Assembly: GCA_001586965.3 (NCBI GenBank)
Contig: LUCW03002388.1
Location: 1 to 48,238, forward strand
DNA: 48,238 nucleotides
Direction: 5' to 3'
From: Sphaeroforma sirkka
Taxonomy: Eukaryota > Opisthokonta > Ichthyosporea > Ichthyophonida
Part shown: piece by piece, positions 43,199 through 48,238 of the stretch
Layout of the letters: the number at the start of each line of letters is the position of its first letter
Position numbering within the stretch: the stretch's first letter is position 1
The notes under the pieces: generated by a model
Database searches by the model: none
What the model was told of the DNA's origin: nothing
Seen by the model: the letters and a program-made list of their open reading frames with translations, nothing else
Translations under genes and position numbers: made by a program

Positions 43199-43515
43199 CA
43201 GAAGTCCGAGGTTAGTGTTGCTGTGCTCCGGAAGCCAAATTGATCTCATCTCGAAGATAGACACCAGTTAGCTGATTCGTTCTATCTTTTTGAACGTGGT
43301 CTGTTCCCGAGAGCCGAATGTGGCCGTTCTTTGTCCATTGGGTAGACTGCTGAATGTCGGCGATAAATAAGCGTAGTTCCAATATTGAGAATCCTCCTCA
43401 CAATAGGTAGCCGTAAAGGGATTGCCACAGTTGTATTTAAGTCCTGTGTTGGTTGCGTAGGTCCAGGGAGGAGATCTGCTTAAATTTTCAGAGTAGCTTG
43501 GCTATATGTATATAT

Positions 43516-43524
<9 letters not shown>

Positions 43525-43614
<90 letters not shown>
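43525..43614 (+). repeat. (CA)n-(TA)n microsatellite
   Basis: CA from about 43525 to 43592, then TA to 43614. The Thr-His frames across it are artefacts. Confidence 0.97.
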
Positions 43615-43730
43615 GAGGTACCCCACTATCAACTACCTCCCCTGCGGGTAGTTAACAGTGACATACGTTTACTTGGGTCCGACGGTACGTTTTCTGAATA
43701 CACTAACTTGGGTTCTATTTGGGTTTTAGT

Positions 43731-43796
43731 CCCGCAGCCTCCCCCCGCCCTCCCCCCCCCCCAAATCCTGCCTCCCTCACCCCTCCCTATCCTTCC
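43731..43796 (+). other. C-rich pyrimidine tract
   Basis: A homopyrimidine stretch with runs of six to twelve C. The minus strand has several G runs that could form a quadruplex. Confidence 0.7.
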
Positions 43797-44035
43797 AAAA
43801 AAAATAAAAAACATATATAAAAAATAATTTAACCGTCGAAATTTTACACATATGCACTGGGGCCCATGAAGAGTGTAATTTTCTGAAAGTGCAGAAACAC
43901 AAACACATACAATACAATAACACTATTCTCATTTTTTGCCTGCATCTCTCATATAAGGGGGGTTGCCTTGCGTTTACATAGCGACCCAGTCTAAGCCAAA
44001 TATTCTTAGGGCTTTGTACACACACTGTCTAGATT

Positions 44036-44656
<621 letters not shown>

Positions 44657-44730
44657 TAAATAGTAGATTTTGAGGGGCGGGTCGAATAAGCTTGCGATAG
44701 AGTTCATATACAAGTTTTTTTACAAGCGAA

Positions 44731-45081
44731 TTAATTTCCTTCTTTATTCTGTAGTCCTAACGTAAACGAGTACGCAATGATCAGAGCAGTCACTTTGTGA
44801 TTTGTCAAGTATTTGCGGAGTTCTGACGATGTACAAGTTTTGGTAGTGTGATACTTCGCAGAACATATTTTACATATTCGTGGATTTCTTTTGCGCTTGT
44901 ATTCACGTCGACTCCTGGCACGTCGACCCTTTTTATGCCCTCGATGACCAGGATTGTTTGAAGGATATACCTTACATAATTTGCTCTCGATATCGAGTTC
45001 ATTTGAAATTTGAAGAGTATCCGAATACTGCTTCACGTATGTCACATAAAATACAGGGCTGTCCCTGAATATATAAAACAT
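44731..45081 (-). CDS. CCHC zinc-knuckle protein, possible MULE transposase tail
   Basis: A 116-aa frame. A strongly basic part (GHKKGRRARSRREYKRKR) is directly followed by CKICSAKYHTTKTC, a perfect CX2CX4HX4C zinc knuckle. A basic stretch before a knuckle near the C-terminus is typical of MULE transposases after the SWIM domain. The catalytic DDE part and SWIM are not present nearby. It could also be a standalone nucleic-acid-binding protein. Confidence 0.4.
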   Translation of the reverse strand: MFYIFRDSPVFYVTYVKQYSDTLQISNELDIESKLCKVYPSNNPGHRGHKKGRRARSRREYKRKRNPRICKICSAKYHTTKTCTSSELRKYLTNHKVTALIIAYSFTLGLQNKEGN

Positions 45082-45564
45082 TGATGGAAATATAGTATAT
45101 ATATAGTGGAATTTTGTTCAAATTTAAAATAGGTGAAACCAGTAAAATCAAGCGATTTACCATTTCTCATATTGTAGGTTGTACTTTTCTTTGAATTTAT
45201 CATACCCCTGGGAGTTGTCCAATGCTAACGTCATCAGAGTTTTGCCTCCGTGTACACATAGCATTCCCAACGCTTCTCGACGTAAGCATGCGTAAACCAA
45301 TACACATAGAGTGTGTAAAATAAAACGTGCATTGATGTCAATTCTGCCTACAGTATTGACTGGCTATTAACATACTTGACAACGCAAAACAAAACACAAT
45401 CATTAGTCTTACCATTAGACTTCAACGTTACTGAATACCGATCACGTACGGGTTTGTCTCTCAAGTCTTGAACAGTTGCCATGACACAGTCCTTTGAAAC
45501 TGTAGTAATTCCATGTAGAATAGTCATCAGTTCTAATTCGAAAGTTCGGAACAGAGCTTGTCAA

Positions 45565-45645
45565 TGAGATAACTGTCTCATTAAGAGGTGACGCGCACCT
45601 TTATTATCTCACTAAGAACATTAAGAGATGACACGTACCTTTAGT
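45565..45645 (+). repeat. Two-copy short repeat
   Basis: attaagaggtgacgcgcacc (about 45574) and attaagagatgacacgtacc (about 45618) are imperfect direct copies, ~44 bp apart. Confidence 0.6.
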
Positions 45646-45830
45646 CAGCAGTACTTTGATCTTTGTACCAGTCAACTACCGAATGCATTATATGTATTGT
45701 AGTGCGGGTTCGGTCAGTGTATGACCGAGTGTGTATAGGCTTAAAGACTCAGCTTGTCGACGACAGAACTTATCAGCAACGTACGCCTGTAATACCCGGG
45801 TCTCGATACAGACCTATCACATCATGTGGT

Positions 45831-45976
45831 TACTTAATACGGCCTTCGGTCAGTCTAAAAGATCAAGATCAAATAAGATAACATATTGGGGTTTTAATTG
45901 TATTTATAATAATTTGATACAGATTCTATTTCCAATATTTCCAAAGTGTTATAAAATCACTTTGATGGCTCCAAGA
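45831..45976 (+). repeat. A4: 5' part of a family A LTR
   Basis: Aligns with 27417-27560 of A2's LTR. The first bases are degraded. It ends sharply at ggctccaa, exactly where A3 begins on the opposite strand. Confidence 0.85.
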
Positions 45977-46823
45977 TAGGGTACGGGGTGACGCTATACT
46001 GGCAGCAGACCACGACAACTTTTACAGATCTCTGGTGCCGTACGGGACAAAGGTGACCTAATCGCAGTCTCGAGTCAAAGGCTCTCGTTTTAGCGTTCTA
46101 CTTTTTTCTTCACAAAACGCAGAACATAGGCACAACTCCTCTGCCATGGCTCACCGACAGCAGCACCTCGTTACACGCGCCGAGGAAGCGCCGCAGCCAG
46201 TCCAAACTGATGAACGCGCAGCTGCAGCGTCTAGTCTGGTTCTGCCACCAGAACAGTGTCCTGTGGCCAGTATCCCTGGGATATCTACCAGAAAAGCTCA
46301 ACCTCGCCGCAGACAACCTCTCAAGATTAGGGAAAACTTCTCTAGTACCACTGGACAATTTGGGTTGAGACGGAGCTTTGTCTCTTCAGCAAGTGGAAGT
46401 TCTCTCCAAATACCTCGGAACGATCCTATTCCAAAAGTTACTACTTGGGCTTGGGGAAAAGTCACCAGGGCCAGTTGACTTTTGTGAATACTCACGAGAA
46501 GTAGGAAAACCCTGCCCCCCCCCCCCCCCTCCCGGGAGACAGTGTTAGATTATATTCTGGAGCAGCTCAACCGCCGCTTACAGCCTGACCAAAGCTCTCC
46601 GGTGGCCTTTCATAGTACGGAGCAGCAAGAACATGGAAATCATGGACGCTGGCACCGTCCACTACCCAGCATTGGTCGGAAAAGTGCTGGTCATGGCGGT
46701 GCCTCCAACAAGACTATATGCACAGTACTCTACAATTCCTTCGGTATGTGTCAACAACTGAGCGCCAAGACTACCCCGCCGAGCATATGGAAGCTTCTTC
46801 ACGATGGAAAAAAAAAATTATAA
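45977..46823 (+). other. Unassigned region with weak frames
   Basis: An ATG frame at 46146-46478 (110 aa, Arg/Ser/Pro-rich, MAHRQQHLVTRAEEAPQ) and 46542-46823 are open, with a run of 15 C at 46515-46529 between. No domain is recognised. Confidence 0.3.
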
Positions 46824-47207
46824 ATTGCCTCCGGCACACAGCGTAATTACGCCTTTGCTCTGACTTATTGGCAAGCCTTTGCTGTCAGCAACAACACCAC
46901 TACCATGTTACCCACACCCGACCAGTCTAATGTCATTCTCTTCTACTATTACCGTCAGGGAGTGTCCCTCGACCAGGTGAAGAAGATACATGTGGCGACC
47001 AGCATTACTGTCGATTCAACGGTCTCACCGAGATGCATCCGTCTGCCTGTTACCACGATATCCAGGATCATGTACTACTATAGAAGTAGCAGCAGGGCAC
47101 ACGCAATCCGGACCAACCCAAGATCATTGCCCTTTGGATACTCCAGCTCCTGCAAGCAGAGTATGCGGATTCACATTGACGCACACTACTTGTCATATAT
47201 TGGCTAA
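46824..47207 (+). pseudogene. Possible tyrosine-recombinase N-terminal domain
   Basis: Open from just after TAA (46820) and reading ASGTQRNYAFALTYWQAFAV, then QSNVILFYYYRQGVSLDQV, which resembles the SAM-like DNA-binding domain of phage-type integrases (as in Cryptons and DIRS). Catalytic Arg, His and Tyr motifs are not seen. Stops and phase changes follow. Confidence 0.25.
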
Positions 47208-48238
47208 TAGGCATACAACGGGCTACCAACAAGATTCTGGGTTTAGACTCCTTCATCTTTGAACCAGCCAATCACGTGCTGATTGTGAACCTCAACAACA
47301 AGAAGAAGAGAGGAACGTTCTCACAAGTCCAGGGTCATCTCCCGTCCCGTTGACCAGCTGACCTTCGACTTCCTCCACACAGACTTACATGATGCTGTGG
47401 CCATCCGCAGTGTTCCACCAAGCTCGACCATGGCTTCCAACGCCATGGACGACTCTGAGACATCACATTAATATACAGACAATTTATACGTCCAGGTTTG
47501 GCACGCACAGTCGTAGATCAATACATCCAATGGTATGCCTTCTACAGAGGGCTGGCTCAAAGTTTGTTCAGTTTACGTATTGCGGACTCAAGCCTAGATG
47601 TAGCCCTACCGCTCAGTAACGACCCACAATGATGCCGACCGCTGTTTAAATTCATGTCTGAAAGAATGTAAACGGCGTGGAATTCCAGTATCGATCAACA
47701 AAATACTATTGTAGAAGGATTCTCCTACCAATAGTATTGTGAGACTGGAGTAAGATTAGAGCAACAGTATAAAAGTTTGCGCTGTTACATCATATCTACT
47801 GTTAGTGACACACAACATCACTGAATTATTTTATGCTGTTGCACTATCCTACTCCAGTCCTTGAGTATACACAAATTTTCAAGTTGTTGAGTATATGCAA
47901 GAACGAGGATAGTGTTCTTTATCACTCGTTCTGTATTTCCTTTCTATTCCTACCCGCAACCACCCTTTTCATCCTGTACTTCCTTTTAGGATGGTTTCAA
48001 CCCAGGTCGCAGTTTAACATATGCATCCCTCCTCAGAATTACGCATTCAAATTCAGAGAACACGGGACAATAAACAACGGTCTACACGTATCCATATGTT
48101 TTCTGGCCCCGAATCCAATCTGCCAACAAACAGAGCCCAGACATAAGGTTTCCCAGTCCATACCAAACGATCTGGATTGCTATATGATCATCCTGACGCA
48201 TTCTTTCTTTTTCTACCTCCTCAAGGTCCCTTAATAAC
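47208..48238 (+). other. No certain gene to the window end
   Basis: Frame fragments at about 47210-47620 (FIFEPANHVLIVNLNNKKK) and 47833-48234. The latter is 133 aa with one hydrophobic stretch (FLFLPATTLFILYFLLGW) and could be a membrane protein, but nothing supports it further. Confidence 0.25.

Overview
This is eukaryotic nuclear DNA. It carries LTR retrotransposons, a Pol III tRNA gene with internal A and B boxes, long (TA)n and (CA)n microsatellites, and one apparent short spliced gene. I see no ribosome-binding sites, operons or prokaryotic genes. It looks like a repeat-dense, fairly AT-rich piece of a protist, fungal or animal genome; the sequence alone does not let me name the species.

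Most of the identifiable content is LTR-retrotransposon sequence of at least four families. Family A (Ty3/gypsy, ~482 bp LTR): a nearly whole copy on the minus strand (A1, 1-7461), a 5' part on the plus strand (A2, 27411-29973), an internally deleted minus-strand copy (A3, ~40666-43198) and an LTR piece (A4, 45831-45976). Family B (chromodomain Ty3/gypsy, 180 bp LTR): a near-complete plus-strand copy without a convincing 5' LTR (B1, 32607-39173), a minus-strand protease/RT piece (B2, 39293-40665), a solo LTR with a 4-bp target duplication (21025-21204), and an LTR in A2 gag (29974-30153). Family C (Ty1/copia): a decayed copy (C1, ~8420-13400), a minus-strand gag remnant (C2, ~17720-18625) and an LTR-like remnant (~23680-24053). 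Family D (Ty3/gypsy-like): a decayed pol 3' half (13897-16307). Every pol is broken by stops or frameshifts, so no copy looks autonomous as it stands.

Layout: 1-7461 A1; 7462-8420 unassigned; 8420-13400 C1; 13400-13890 unassigned; 13897-16307 D; 16310-17700 AT-rich; 17720-19100 C2 plus an Arg/Ser-rich remnant; 19400-22560 an unusual stretch with a Ulp1-like (C48) ORF flanked by two small inverted-repeat elements; 24857-24928 tRNA-Pro(CGG); 25200-26010 possible host exons; 27191-27415 an ORF cut by A2; 30154-32600 duplicated TA-rich DNA; 32607-39173 B1; 39293-43198 a B2/A3 chimera; 43199-45976 a segment that reads as a local inversion, with a small candidate spliced gene and a CCHC zinc-knuckle ORF; 46000-48238 weak ORFs, one resembling the N-terminal domain of a tyrosine recombinase.

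The observations I rate most interesting are: a methyltransferase-like (NPPW-type) domain between RNase H and integrase in three different gypsy families; the inversion whose two ends split one LTR at the same point; an RT-region chimera between families A and B; and a Ulp1-like protein that keeps the Gln/Cys motif but lacks the expected His and Asp. How the genes work together: the retroelement genes form gag-pol cassettes (capsid, protease, RT, RNase H, integrase) acting only within their own element. I see no host pathway in this window.
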